Source of the DNA: Klebsormidium nitens
Lineage: Eukaryota > Streptophyta > Klebsormidiophyceae > Klebsormidiales > Klebsormidiaceae
Reading direction: 5' to 3'
DNA: 64,000 nt
Assembly: GCA_000708835.1 (NCBI GenBank)
Contig: DF237314.1
Location: forward strand, 1 to 64,000
Part shown: positions 1-11,656 of the stretch, one piece after another
Layout of the letters: each line of letters begins with the position of its first letter
How positions within the stretch are numbered: the first letter of the stretch is position 1
Notes under the pieces: model-generated
What the model was told of the DNA's origin: nothing
Seen by the model: only the letters and a program-made list of their open reading frames with translations
Databases searched by the model: none
Made by a program: the position numbers and the translations under genes

Positions 1-489
1 AACTAGCGAATCGGAAGAAAAAAAGATCGCAGCCTTCTCAACGTGCTACGGGCAGGTACAGCTCAGCAGGTACTCTGAAGGAAATTCGATTAGTGACATC
101 AAACAGACAGCAAGGAAAAGGGTGCGAGTCCGGGCTCGAAACAAAGCCCCGTATGTACTTGAACAGGCCTGTGACCGAGGCAGAATGCAAGGGGAGCCAG
201 AGGATACTCTTCGACAATCCATTTGCCGCTGGTGCTCTATCTGAAATCATTGGGAGCCCGCTCACTGCTTTTGACTTTACCCCTGGCCATGCCAACTTTC
301 TCGCAGGGGACCCGCAGATCCTTCAACTCACAACTCACGCATCGCTTTTAGTGGTGGCGTTATGGACTGGCTGTAAAAATAAAGACGTACTGAAACAGCC
401 TTTGAGATGAACATTGGTGCTCTCAGTGGTGCTCCTCTATCAAGTTTCCAAACTAAACATACAACAACCAGTACCCTAGAATCACAAGT
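1..489. other. Left end of duplicated block, no gene recognised
   Basis: No convincing exon was found. A stretch around 120-250 resembles 7190-7290 of the second unit (both contain a GAGGCAGAATGCA-like segment), which shows it belongs to the duplication. The 85- and 105-codon open frames here match no family I know and are not conserved in frame between the two copies. Confidence 0.4.
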
Positions 490-1433
490 TGCACTAGTTA
501 CGTATGCCCCCACCTTTGATGTATCCACCCCAACCACCTTCCCCCTCGTCCTTGACCATCAACCCATGCACGCCGTCAAATATCCTGTGCCGCTCCCAAT
601 GTCGAGCGCCCTGGCCCCGGCTTCAGGTGGTCCTCCAGAACTTCCACGCAGTGCGCATGCATGTGCGCGCTGCCACAAGGAAGAATCAATGTTGCTGAGT
701 TGTCAATCATACTTCGCAACTGCTGTTGATTGAACACTACCTGTGAAACTTGGACATCAGGCCCAGACAGGAGGAAGTGTGTAACAGGAGTTTCAATAAT
801 GAAGCCAATAGTGTACAGCTTCATATTGCCAATGTTTGAAATAATGGCGTAAGAGGGAGAAGTCGAAAGTTGTTATGCATCTTAAGAACCAGCACAAAGA
901 TTTCAAGCGATGCCCTCTGAGCAGAAGTGCCGTGAAGTACTGACTGCATGTATGAAGCAATGTGGAGGCGCCATTGACACACCAGGTCGTTCATTGGTGC
1001 GACTCTTTAGATAAAGTCAGACCCGCAACCACTTACAACATCAGGGAAATCATGTCCCTGTAGACAATACCAGTGGTGACATGTACGACAATCGCTTCAA
1101 ACTGAAGGCAATGTTGATAAACTCAACCATTACACGCCTTCAGCATTGGACATGCAACTTGAAGCTAAGAATGTTCCAGCATTAACTGGACACCGATCTG
1201 AAGTGCACCACTCACTTGGATGCTGCAGTTCTCAAGCGACTGCATATCAAGCGAACAAAGCGAAGAATCTCAATCAAAGTTTTCCTTCGTGTGCACAGAC
1301 CTGAGATTGTTGCATTGAGCCCAGTCGGCAGCGGAGCATCCTGGTACAAAGATGGTGGTAGACAGAGGCCCCAGTCCACTTCCCGCATGGCGTTGGCCAC
1401 CCTCTCGGACTTTATTGCGCTGAATGCTTGCAT
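490..1433 (-). pseudogene. Protein-L-isoaspartate O-methyltransferase relic, copy 1
   Basis: Two exon-like pieces of a PIMT (EC 2.1.1.77, a SAM-dependent repair methyltransferase for isoaspartyl residues) read leftward. The first, about 1433-1299, encodes AIKSERVANAMREVD followed by LYQDAPLPTGLNATIS, the family's N-terminal substrate region, and is followed by a plausible GT donor. The second, about 700-490, begins with MHAHCVEVLEDHLKPG and continues through the glycine-rich SAM motif I, but only by changing frame at least twice; one frame ends in TGA inside the motif. Upstream and C-terminal exons were not found. Family assignment rests on recalled PIMT motifs and is fairly secure; the broken frames make it a pseudogene. 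A second relic lies one duplication unit away. Confidence 0.72.
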
Positions 1434-1944
1434 TGACGAATGAGGTCAGCATTTGACGTCCCACAGCTCAGCCACATTCTAATTCTGTGCTTGGACTCAA
1501 AGGGGCTGTATCCGACAGGAGAGCTTTTACATTCAGGAAGACGGCCCTCCTGTCAGTGTTGCAACTTCTTTGAAATCGTCGTCTGATGTGGTCTCGACAA
1601 CTGTTCAAACTCTCCTTCCTGTCATCCTGTTCGAGTGATACCCGCACTAGGGGCCTCAAAACTGCGCGCGCATGCGCTGCGCGCTTGGGCCCTGGGGGAT
1701 CACTCCAGCATCAGACTTGGCGCGGAAAAGATTTGAAATGCGGAGTCAGGCGCAGGCTCAAAAGCTGCACTAACGAGCAGAAGCTTGAGCCTTGACTCTT
1801 GTCATTGAGTCTTGACTCTGAGCCAGCATTCATCTTCAGATTCAAAGCAATGCCGTTGCAGGCAGGTTTGCAGTTCCTGGTTGGGTTGCAACTTGCAGGT
1901 TCATTTTCTCAACTTAGTGCTTAGAGCAATCAGAATCCTGACCA
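1434..1944. other. Spacer between PIMT relic and F-box/ARM pseudogene
   Basis: No coding signal recognised. It corresponds to about 8471-9012 in the second unit (512 against about 540 bases), so it was duplicated with its neighbours and probably held the divergent promoter of the ancestral pair. A repeated CTTGACTCT-type motif occurs near 1790-1820. Confidence 0.5.
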
Positions 1945-3833
1945 ATGGCGCCTCCGAAGGAGAATGCCTTCGACCGCCTTTGTGATGCGTTGCTTGAAAG
2001 CATCTTCGAGAGAGCGCTGTGGAAGCCATGTCTCTTGCGCGATCAGGCCTGGGACAGGGTGGGGCTGGAGGCTGTCTGCAAGAGGTTTCAGGAGGTGGTG
2101 CGCCTCACAGGGTGTCTGGAGTGGGACTTTGACGATTGGCCTCAAAACTAGAGACAATTTATTCGCTACGCAGGTGGCAAAGGGTGCAAGGGTTTCTTGA
2201 GGAAGATAGTGCTGAAAGCGAAGCAGCCTTTCAATCTGATAGCTGTGCTTCAGTCTGTCATACCTCATGCAAAGGACACCCTCCAGGAGGTCTACTTGTC
2301 ATTGGATATCAGCGAGGAGGAAGCGAAGAGCGTCGATTGGAAGCGTGCTCTCGTCATGCTCCAAGAATGCAAGCAGCTGGTGGTGTTGCACATATTTCTG
2401 TGGGAGAGTGGGTGGCACAGCCCGGCCGTCGTCCTGAATGACTTGAGTTTACCGGAGCCCTTTGCAAAACTTAGAGATTTGTCTTTGTTTGGTTTTGCTG
2501 TTCCAAACACTGAGATCGCTTCTTTTTTGAAGTCCTTCCCCAGTCTCAAGACTTTGGAGCTTCACCATCTTGAGGGTCAGGACTATGAGCTGAGCTCTGT
2601 GATTGAAGCCATTGCATGGGGTAGTCAAATAGTCGGTCTGGGCATCGAGAGTAGATCTTTGCCAAGAAGCTTGGAGTTAATCGTGGGTCTTCTGGACAGT
2701 GAAAGCAGCAAAGTTAGGCAGAAGGCTTTAGATATGCTGGCAGACTTGTTGTACGATGGGAAACCTGAGGACGCTATCAAGGTTGCCATTGGCAGTATTC
2801 CAGGGTGCTTGCAAGTGCTGGTCAACCTGCTTAGCAATCAAGAGGAATCTGCACAGGTAGAACTTGCTCTGGATATCCTTGAGAGTTTGGCGATGCGTCG
2901 TATTAATCGCAGGCCAATAGCAACTTGTTCGGGCAGCCTGCAGCGGCTGCTCGACCTCTGTAAAAGTGACTGCGAGACCATACGAGGGACAGCCGCGTCG
3001 ACGCTGGGAAGTCTGGCAGATGATTACTGGGCTAAGAAGCTTGCGGCCCAGCTGGTTCCCGCCATCCTGCAGGGCCTTGTTGACCCTCGACGATGAGAGT
3101 ACAGACGTGCGGAGTATTGCCATAGATTCTTTGGCCCGATTTGCAGACGACTTTGATAGCAGCGAGCTGATTGCAATCATGCCAGGGGCCCTGCAAAAGG
3201 TGGTGAGCTTTCTGGAGTGTGGAAACGTTGAAGTTCAAGCAAGTGCGGCATGGTGTCTGCGGACCTTGGCTAAATATGACTCTGCGACGGCTGTGGTTGA
3301 AGTGTCAGGGTGCTTTGAGGGGTTAGTGAACCTGCTAGGAAGTCCGAGCATTGCCACGCGGGATAGAGCAGCATGGGCGTTGAGTACCCTGGCAGAGACA
3401 GCGAATCGGCCAACAGAATCTCGATGGTGCCTGGTTTTTGGCAGAAGCTGGTGAAGTGCTTCGATCCTAAGAGGGCACTGATCCGGTCTGGACTGAGTAT
3501 CTGCAAAAGGATGTGGTAACCTTGCTTGGGAATGTTGGGGCGGAGGCTGGGGTCTTGGAGGCCATTGCATCTACTCCTGGTTCCTTGCAAGCGGTTGTGG
3601 ACACACTGGAAAGTGACTTGCATTCGACGGTGGAAAGTGCTGTTTGGATGCTCTGTGAGGTGGCGCACGACCAGAGGTTCCGAAAAGCCATAGCCAAGGT
3701 GCCAGGAGTAATCAAAAAGTTGGAGGATTTAATAACGTATGAGGACTTTAAGGATGCGCATGAAGAAGCACGCAAGCTCCTTGACATTCTGCGAGAATCA
3801 GCTTTGGCTACACAACGCTTGAGTGGCTCATAA
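1945..3833 (+). pseudogene. F-box/armadillo-repeat protein, inactivated copy
   Basis: This is a diverged duplicate of the intact frame at 8899-10872. It starts with a good ATG (MAPPKENAFDRLCDAL), then meets an in-frame TAG at 2149-2151 where the other copy has GAG. The same frame resumes for 299 codons from 2197 to 3096. Alignment with the sister then needs a shift near 3085-3090, a second near 3400-3405, and a third near 3465-3475, after which the C-terminal part runs to TAA at 3831-3833. One nonsense codon plus three frameshifts, none at splice-like sites, make introns an unlikely explanation. The encoded remnants include the F-box-like N-terminus, a leucine-rich stretch and ARM repeats (pattern GCLQ.LVNLL). 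Confidence 0.85.
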
Positions 3834-4889
3834 TTGAATCTGAGTAATTGGAGTTAGTTGGTCGTGTAAAGCTCCGTGAGTCCTTGATGACTTTTACTTG
3901 GAGGTTTAAAAAGCTCCATGCAAGAGTGAGCGGCAGCTATGCAAGGCTCTGATCTCATTTGTAGATTCATCTCGCACAATTGAACAAGGCACTTTGAATT
4001 GGTTGTATTGCGATCCTGATGACCAAGACATGTCTATGCCTTCGATCAAGCATCAGATTTGAAGCCTACAATAGTACGTTTGTCTCATGTGAGAGCCGAA
4101 GTGATGTCACGGTGGGCTTGCACATGGTCCGTGCGCAATATAGGACTAATTTTTAAGCCTAGAGACGGTGTCGTTTTGACATCAAGCTGCAGCATGATGA
4201 TCTGGTGGTATTGATTGCGGGCGGCCTTACACTGCAGCGGCGACCGTATATGCGCACATGGTACGTCATGCAAGATCGGGCCGGAGCCGATGGAACAATT
4301 CTACTATGAAAATTGATCGGGACATGAATCTATCTGTTGCCTGCGGCCCTAGGCCCGCGCGGGATTCGGACGTACAGCTGCATGGCCATTAGCGCGCACC
4401 CTGCATACGGACTTGGGTTGATGCGGTCCTGCAATGTCGGATGCTGCCACTGGCTGGAGGCTTGAAATGACTACTTCTAGGTTGCGCCTCAAAGTAAGCT
4501 TGTTCCAAACATTTTATGTTCAATATGGCTTTTACATAGGAGCATAATGTAACGTCTGGCGTTTATACACTCAATCATTCGGTCCAATCCGATCCGGATT
4601 TCACTAGAAGTATGTTAAGGTCGATAGTTTTCTTTTCCAAGTCTTGCATTGTGATTGTGCTTGTGACTGTAAATGTGATGAATAGCCTCTAGGCAATGTC
4701 AAGCATGTGCAAGCTTATTGCAGATTTCGAATCCTGAATATTGTACACAACATCAGTGAAAGTTAAGAAATCCACTTCGTATTCGTATGCCAAGCTAAGA
4801 TAAGTAAGCCTGCACTCTACTTTCCGAGCAACCTGCAAAAGTACCGTTAGTTTGACGTCAAATCTAAAACACATGCCTTGCTCGTTCAT
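3834..4889. other. Intergenic spacer in left duplication unit
   Basis: No gene seen. It lies between the ends of two convergent (pseudo)genes and corresponds to 10873-11656 of the right unit, but is about 270 bases longer. No tRNA, terminator or repeat array was recognised. Confidence 0.45.
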
Positions 4890-6745
4890 CGTTCGGAACG
4901 GTCGGCCAATTTACACAACAGCTGCGTCTCTTGGGCGCTCCGGCTTTTACGTCCTTCTATCCGTCATCTTCCTTTTGACTTCATCGTTCCGACACACTGC
5001 CAGGGGACTTTATACCTGGCTGGCTGGCCGATGCTCTTGAAGTCAAGACGCCCCTGTAGAAACAGGGGATTGCAACTCCTCTTGAGCTGGGGGCTCCTGT
5101 TTTACTGGTGACACCTCAATAGGTTGTGGCGCCGCCTCCATCGTTTGGAGGGCCTTTCGACGGCCGGGCCCCAACGGTACACGGTCAAGGAGCCCCGCCA
5201 GCCTCCCTGCGACAAAGATTACATGCGACCTTTTGTCTAGAGAAGTGTTCATAGGAAGGAACATAGAATTGAAAGGGCCCCGGCTTTGAAGCATCTTCTG
5301 ACGTCAGGGTGCGTGAGCGGCAGACTGCCATTAAGTGGTTGGACGAGCCTTTTGTGCCGAGGAAGCTCCAAGTCTACATCCTCTTGCCAAACCGCGTGAT
5401 ACCACTTTCTTGCAACAAAGTCTGAAGCTTGCTTTCAGAAGACCGGCTGCGAACCGACGAGCTTTCACGGGATCCCTTGACGGTTGAGAGACGGAGAAAC
5501 AACACCGATTGCCACGCAAGAAAGTGACCCGGGCGGACATATATTGAACACCATAGCAATGTTTGTAACGGAAACATTTCAATTGCCGTTTGGACTACAA
5601 TTAGTAGAATGGCGACTCGGTTAGATTGGCCGATGACGTTCATTGACCAATTGATGTGGTGCGGATTCTCAGGTCCTGGACGCCTTTTCGCATACCTGGG
5701 TGGTGCTTCGTCCTATCACGGACGTACTTGTCCCGGCTCTATCCAATCTCGGGTACTGCCGCCTCGTGCTGCGTGGCACAACAAAAACACATCAGCATCA
5801 TTTGAGTGACCGCCGACTGAGGTTGTGTTCGTAGATTGTGTATGGACGTCGTTCACAAAGTGACTCGAATGGATGTCTATCAGGAAGTGGCTTGAAAGTA
5901 AAACTGACTTGATCCAATGGACGGCTACGATGAGGCAAACTGAAGCTTGAACGGCAAGCCAAAGACGTCGATGTTTCCAATTCAAAACCTGCATTGAGTA
6001 ATCGGGAGCCGCTCGAACATCAATGATGCTCTTGCAGCTCAGCTCAAACACTCCCCATCCGTGTGTAAAAAGAAGACCAGAGCACCAAGAATTGGAGGCC
6101 TCTCGCCTCGGGGTTTCTTTCGGCTCCATTTGCATCACTTCAATCTATGCGCCGCCGGCAAATTCGCTTAAAGCTATCGAGCTCACCTCCGCAGGTGACA
6201 TCCCGTGCCAGTGCCGGAACTTGCGCAAAGCCTTCTTTTCCTCGGGGTAAACACGTTCCACCGTTCAGATGCTACTCAAGACGTCCTGCAAATCACCAGG
6301 AAGATGATAAGAGTGAAGAGGGAAAAAAATGTTTCGACTCAGCAATCTTCGTTGGAGCTAAACGATGATATTCATTCCCAAACGCTCAGCCATTCCAGTG
6401 CGCTGTGACACATATCCATACCGAAACCCAAAAGCCTCGACCTTTTGCGACTCTAAAAGTCGAAACAATCCAGATAAAACGGACCAGGACACTCCGTTGA
6501 TTCCAATTTCAAATCCTGGGAAGATCGGGTATACTCACTAAGACAGCTTTTCTTATTCGGCAATGCTTAGACGCACAAACAAATCAGATCGCAGCGGCCG
6601 GACCTTGCACGCCTCCAGGTTGCGGTCCTTACTGAGAATGGGCTCGACGAGCTTGGTCACGGCGAGGTCCGAGTTGATGGTCGCGAATGCAGACAGAAGG
6701 CAGGCTCGGGTCGTTGGCCAGCACCTGGCGCAGCCTGCAAAAGCA
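4890..6745 (-). pseudogene. 3'-half duplicate of the Popeye-like gene, dead
   Basis: Four exon relics match the last four exons of the gene at 11657-18758, in order. About 6737-6572 matches the LRQVLANDPS exon but has a net +1 indel before ATINSDLA. 6285-6187 keeps the 99-base length and splice sites of the DVLGGICSAG exon but carries TGA after six codons. 5768-5696 matches HEAAVREIGW with TAG at codon 10. 5206 onward matches RLAGLLSRVP, then stops at 5043 where the intact gene continues; a later piece (SPLAVC..DEVK.KMTDR) lies beyond more stops. The 5' exons encoding the membrane helices and most of the nucleotide-binding fold are absent because the duplication break cut the gene. Confidence 0.85.
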
Positions 6746-7544
6746 CTTTTCGCTTCGTTAGATAACATCAATATGAGGCTGGACAAGTGAACGGGGATGT
6801 CCACAGCGGATCCCGTGTGACGCACTCGGCGATAGTATGAAACTCGCTTCTGCTCAGAAAGTCGTCTGTTGGAAGAAGGCAGGAAGCCTGAAAGGAAGGA
6901 GGTACGAGGAAGGACGTACAGCGATTCAGGTAACTTCAGAGCCCTTCCGATCCACATTTGCGGGTTTACCAACTTGTTGCAGCAACCTCTGCTTCACTTG
7001 CTCCAAATGGGGCAAGCCTGTTGATGAGCTCGAATCCAACAGTTCAAAATCCAGCGGACTTTGGCTACCGCAGGATACAAAGTCCTTCTCACTCCTGACA
7101 TGCGATAGGCAGATTAAATGCAGCAGGCGATGTGGAGGATATCCAGATAACAACACCAACGAAACAGCAGGAGGAAGGGTGCACCAAAGCCAGTCCGTAC
7201 TTGAAGGTATACCAGTGAAAGAGGCAGAATGCACGAGAGGCCAAATGTTACTATCCAATGTTTCTCTTTGAGTCTCGATTCTCTGTTTGAGTGCAATATT
7301 GTGAAGCTCGCTCAAGCCTTCTAACCCTGCCCCTGAGATAGCGCAATCTTTCTGGCAGGCGACCCGCAAGAATTCCAGCTTAGAAAATGCACGGCTTCTA
7401 GTGAGAGCGTAAGGACTGGCCGTGGTTTGGAAGAACCTGACCGAGAAAAAGTCTGTAAGAGAGTTTCTGACTTTCTTCCAGGGACGCTGCTCGTTCAGAT
7501 CTTCAGAATGCAACTCCTATCAACGGCTGCCCTGCCAGCAATCT
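6746..7544. other. Junction between the two duplication units
   Basis: Similarity to sequence right of 14030 fades by about 6950, and similarity to the start of the window appears from about 7130. The unit-to-unit joint therefore lies within roughly 6950-7130. A 195-codon open frame on the - strand (7513-6926) spans the joint and has no recognisable domain, so it is probably fortuitous. Confidence 0.5.
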
Positions 7545-8470
7545 ACAGGGCAATGGTTGCATGCATCCCCACCTTTGTTCTGCTCCACACCGACCATCTT
7601 TTCCCCCTCGTCCAAAATCAGTAGCCCCATAGTAACCTGTGCCGGCCCGAAGTCGAGCGCCCTAGCCCAAGGACTCAGGTGGTCCTCTGAAAGCTCCAGG
7701 CAGTGCGCATCCGTGCGCGGCGCTGCAAATACAAGGTTGATGTCAAGATGTAGCATGCCCATCACTCATGTTCTGAATCAGGAGGACTAGGCAGTGCAGG
7801 ACACCAGACCAAGACTCTGGCAGCATTTGTGTGACATTCAAAGACTTGGAATTATGAACACCAAGACCCTCCAGAGGTCCAGAGGCAAAGTCCAGAGTTT
7901 CGTGCATTGTGGGAAACAAATGCATATGATATTTGACCATAGGCCCCTTGGTCAGCTCAGTGACTTCCTTATTTTTCTACTGGGGTGAAAGCAGGGGCGC
8001 CAATGACCACTAGGCATTGGTTGGTGCCAGAAGATTGATGCAACCATTTCAAGGTTCCAGCGGAAGTAAGATGCGCAACCACTTTAGACATCAACGAGAC
8101 TCTATGCTTGCAGAAAACATCGTTGCTGACATGCAATCTGACTCTTGCCTCGACATGCGGCCACGTCAATGAGTCGACGGCCATACCACCGCAGCGAGCA
8201 TCTGCAACATGAATTCTCATTGGCTGACTTCGAATACAAACTCAGAATGCACCAGTCTCTCACCAGACAATAGAATCTACATGGCGCACCTCTCATTGGA
8301 CTGCATGTGGCAGTTTAAGAAAAACGTTCTTCCTCATGGTCTTCTTTCATGTATCTGAGATCGTCCCCTTGACCCCATTGGATTGCGGAGCATCCCGGTA
8401 CGCCTCTTCAAATGGCAATACGAAGAGACCCCAAGCTACTTTCATATTGACGTTAGGCACCCATTCAGAC
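7545..8470 (-). pseudogene. Protein-L-isoaspartate O-methyltransferase relic, copy 2
   Basis: This is the counterpart of the relic at 490-1433. The piece near 8470-8350 encodes KVAWGLFVLPFEEAYRDAPQ then a degraded SNGVKGTIS, matching the PIMT segment that ends in NATIS. The piece near 7725-7545 encodes DAHCLELSEDHLSPWARALD and then GLLILDEGEKMVGVEQ, matching the helix before motif I, an eroded motif I (the glycines of the SAM loop are lost) and the following strand. It is less frameshifted but more substituted than copy 1. No continuous gene model is possible. Confidence 0.68.
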
Positions 8471-8890
8471 GTCATTGCCCGAAACAGCTTCCAGAAATGA
8501 AGCCCCTCCCGCTCGCCCTCCCCTTGCATATTGTCAGACCTGTACCTGTTGACCTCCTTGTGACCTGGTCCTGAGCGTACTTCAATGCAAGCCGCCGTCT
8601 TTTTGGGCAAGCCGCAGCACTGCTCTTTTCCTTCTGCACAATGCAACACGTCGTTTGAATAAGGCCCCTCACGCAGGTTCTGCCGGCACCTCTCCCGAAG
8701 CTCCAATTAGGGCCCGCCAAGATGAAGCGCCTTGCATGTACCTAGACGTCGGCTGGCACTGGCAGCACAATGCGCGCGCAGGCGGGCTCGGGGGATCCCC
8801 ACAGGTACAGCTCAGCTTTGCCGCCAAATTTCAGAAATTCGTCCATCTTCAAAACTGCAAAACTGCAGTCCCACTGCACAGTTCCATAAG
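8471..8890. other. Spacer upstream of F-box/ARM gene
   Basis: No exon recognised. It probably contains the promoter of the F-box/ARM gene and corresponds to 1434-1944 in the left unit. Confidence 0.4.
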
Positions 8891-8961
8891 GTTCCTACAT
8901 GGTACTTTTGTCACAGCACGGTAGAGGGTTCCTAGGGTACTTTTGTCACAGCACGGTAGAG
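8891..8961 (+). repeat. Tandem repeat at the new N-terminus of the F-box/ARM gene
   Basis: Two adjacent copies of a unit of about 35 bases that begins GTTCCTA and ends ACTTTTGTCACAGCACGGTAGAG (8891-8926 and 8928-8961). They differ by a short indel: the first reads CTACATGGTAC, the second CTAGGGTAC. Only the first contains the ATG at 8899, the most upstream possible start of the following frame. Confidence 0.9.
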
Positions 8962-10872
8962 TGGCGGCAGAGCAGGTTCAGCAGCTCCGGGGAGCAACCA
9001 GATTCCCGAGCAAAGGCGCCGGATCAGGAGAACTGCTTTGACCGTCTCTGCGATGCGTTGCTTGGAAGTATCTTTGAGAGAGCATTATGGAAGCCGTGTC
9101 TCCTGCAACATCAGGCCCGGGACAGGGTCCGGCTGGAGGCCGTCTGCAAAAGGTTCCAGGAGGTGGTGCGCGTCACTGGGTGCCTTGAGTGGGACTTAGA
9201 CAATGGGCCTCAGACCGAGCAAAACTTTGTCCGTTACGCACTTGGAAGTAGGTGCAAGGGATTGCTAAGGAAGGTGGTTTTGAAAGCTGAGCGTCCTTTG
9301 GCTCTGATGGGGGTTCTTCAGGCTGTCCTGCCCCATTTGGTAAACACTCTCCAGGAATTCTACTTGGTTCTGGACTTCAGCGAGGAGGATGCGCAGAGCA
9401 TTGACTGGGGGCGCATTCTCGTCATGCTTCAAGAATGCAAGCACCTGGTGGCGTTGCACATCTTCCTGTGGGAGAGCGGGTGGCATAGACCAGCTGTTGT
9501 CCTGGATTCGTCAAAGCTACCAAAGCCTTTTCTAAAGCTTCGGGATCTGTCCCTGTTTGGGTTTGCTGCCCCCAGCACCGGAATCCAATCATTCTTCCAG
9601 TCATTCCCCTCCTTGGAGAATGTAGAGCTCCACCAACTTGAAGGTCATGATTACGTTCAGAGCTCCTCCAGCTCTCTAAAGTCAGCAGTCTTGTGGGGTA
9701 GAATGATATACGGTTTAGATGGCCTGGTGGTGCCCAGGAGCCTGAGGGTAGTGGCGGGTCTTCTGGACAGCGAAAGCAGTGGAGTTCGTGAAAAGGCACT
9801 GGAGATGCTGGCAGACTTGTCACACGACGGAAAGCCTGAGAAACCCGTTAATGAGGCAATTGCTAATGCTCCAGGGTGCTTGCAAAAGCTAGTCAACCTC
9901 CTTGGTGTTCAGAGGGAGTATGAGCAGAAAGAAGCTCTCATGATCCTTGACAATTTGGCCGAGCACTGGCACAACCGCATGGCAATCGTCACTTGTCCGG
10001 GCAGCCTGCAGCAACTACTTAGCCTCTTCAAGAGTAACTGCGAAGACACACGGGGAACAGCGGCATCTGCGCTGGGAAGCCTGGCACAACATCCTGAAGC
10101 TTGTGTGGTTGCCATTCAGCTGGTTCCCGCTATATTACAGGGACTCGTGGACCTTCTAGACGACGAGGACAGGGCGATGCAAAGTATCGCCCTACAAGCT
10201 TTAGTTCACTTTGCAAATGACTATGACAATAGCGCATTCATCGTCGCCCTGTCTGGGGGCCTTGCCAAGTTGGTGAGTTTGTTACAGAGTGGGAGTGCCG
10301 AGCTAGCCACGGGCGCGGCAGACTGTTTGCAGCGCTTGGCCAAGTATGACACAGCGGAGGCTGTCGCTAGGGCGCCGGGGTGCCTAGAGGGGTTAGTGAA
10401 CCTGCTAGGGAGCTCAAGCACTCACACACGGGAAAAAGCGGCATGGGCACTAACTACCCTAGCAGAGCTTGACGAATCGGCGCAGAGGATCCCGTTGGTG
10501 CCTGGGTTCTGGCACAAGCTTGTAGAATGCTTGGATCCAAGCATTGGTGATGATGCAACTTGGAGTGAATACCTACAAGAGGATGCGGTGTCATTGTTGG
10601 CAAACGTTGGCTCGGAGATAGGGGTGATGGAGGCCATCGCCTCCATTCCGGGTTCCTTGCACGTTATCGTTAACGTGTTGGACAGCTGGATGGTTCCATC
10701 AGTAAGAAGTGCTGTTTGGATACTCTTAGAGATGGTGCGAGGTGACATGCAGACACGGAAAGCTCTAGCTGAATTGCCAGGAGTCTTGCAGAAACTGGAA
10801 GGCATCGTAGATTATGAGGACTTCGAAGATGTGCACGTTGAAGCAGCTGAGCTCCTAGAGATGTTGCGATGA
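8899..10872 (+). CDS. F-box-like, armadillo-repeat protein
   Basis: One uninterrupted 657-codon frame with no intron. Residues about 47-100 (FDRLCDALLG...RVRLEAVCKRFQEVV) look like an F-box, the Skp1-binding element of SCF ubiquitin ligases. About 140-250 is leucine-rich with LRR-like strands (LRDLSLFGF), and about 260-655 is a run of armadillo-type helical repeats (PGCLQKLVNLL, WALTTLAEL, IPGSLHVIVNVL). The order F-box, LRR-like, ARM resembles plant ARABIDILLO proteins; this is an inference from architecture. The start is uncertain: the ATG used by the sister copy (MAPPKENAF) is AAG here at 9013-9015, so translation would begin at 8899 with 38 extra residues derived from a tandem repeat, or from an unseen upstream exon. 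Confidence 0.78.
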   Translation: MVLLSQHGRGFLGYFCHSTVEWRQSRFSSSGEQPDSRAKAPDQENCFDRLCDALLGSIFERALWKPCLLQHQARDRVRLEAVCKRFQEVVRVTGCLEWDLDNGPQTEQNFVRYALGSRCKGLLRKVVLKAERPLALMGVLQAVLPHLVNTLQEFYLVLDFSEEDAQSIDWGRILVMLQECKHLVALHIFLWESGWHRPAVVLDSSKLPKPFLKLRDLSLFGFAAPSTGIQSFFQSFPSLENVELHQLEGHDYVQSSSSSLKSAVLWGRMIYGLDGLVVPRSLRVVAGLLDSESSGVREKALEMLADLSHDGKPEKPVNEAIANAPGCLQKLVNLLGVQREYEQKEALMILDNLAEHWHNRMAIVTCPGSLQQLLSLFKSNCEDTRGTAASALGSLAQHPEACVVAIQLVPAILQGLVDLLDDEDRAMQSIALQALVHFANDYDNSAFIVALSGGLAKLVSLLQSGSAELATGAADCLQRLAKYDTAEAVARAPGCLEGLVNLLGSSSTHTREKAAWALTTLAELDESAQRIPLVPGFWHKLVECLDPSIGDDATWSEYLQEDAVSLLANVGSEIGVMEAIASIPGSLHVIVNVLDSWMVPSVRSAVWILLEMVRGDMQTRKALAELPGVLQKLEGIVDYEDFEDVHVEAAELLEMLR

Positions 10873-11656
10873 TAAGAGCTGGCGGTATTCCAGATTCTCT
10901 CTGGCAAAGTGATTTGTACGAATTGGCATGGACTGTGTTGCTTGTCAGAAGATGATAGAGTACGTCAATAACTTAGCAACATTTGGAGTTCTATTGCTTC
11001 GACAGACCGAGTGTAGATACGACGAAGAGCCATATGCATTGACCTTCGTTGCATGGCGTGTATAGAACATCCTCAGGCTGCAGCGCACCTGAATGCACGC
11101 GGCCATCTAAAATTATGTTGTTATGTAGACATTGTTGGCCGGGCTAGCTGGTCATGCTAGTGGGGCAACTGTCCAGTAGTAGGTCCACTAACCCTTGCTT
11201 TTATGTTTGAAGTTTAATGGAAGGACCGAGCTAGTAGATTGCACTGACGTCCATCGTCCAATCATCACGTCGATCGTGCTCCAGATGAAATGCCTCCGAT
11301 CTCTGGCCGGCCTTACATTCAACCTACCAAATCCAGCCACACTGCATGGCCGAATCGATTCATGGCAAGGTGGCAACCGAATTGTACACTGCTGAAGTTC
11401 TCCATTGAGTTTCCAATACTTACAATGTATTCTACAACATCACCTGGTCATTGAACTGCGAAGTCAACAATCCCTTTTTAGATTGGGTTTGTACAACCCC
11501 GATCACCTGGCTTACAGAGTTCTGAATACAGGACTTAATACTTACGAGTACGCTATATATGTACAATTCGGAAACAAATGGACAAAACCTGCCATTAGCT
11601 CTATTTTAATCAGTACCCTAAGCGTGCGCTGTGCAACCCCCATAGCTGCTTCGACG
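10873..11656. other. Spacer between convergent gene ends
   Basis: It lies between the stop codons of the F-box/ARM gene (+) and the Popeye-like gene (-), so it should hold both 3' untranslated regions. No other feature recognised. Confidence 0.5.

Noticed and set aside
2197-3096. 299-codon frame as a gene of its own
   Set aside because: It is the middle of the F-box/ARM pseudogene, bounded by an in-frame TAG and a frameshift relative to the intact sister.
6926-7513. 195-codon - strand frame as a gene
   Set aside because: It spans the duplication joint, has no domain or splice partners, and its counterpart in the left unit is not open in the same frame.
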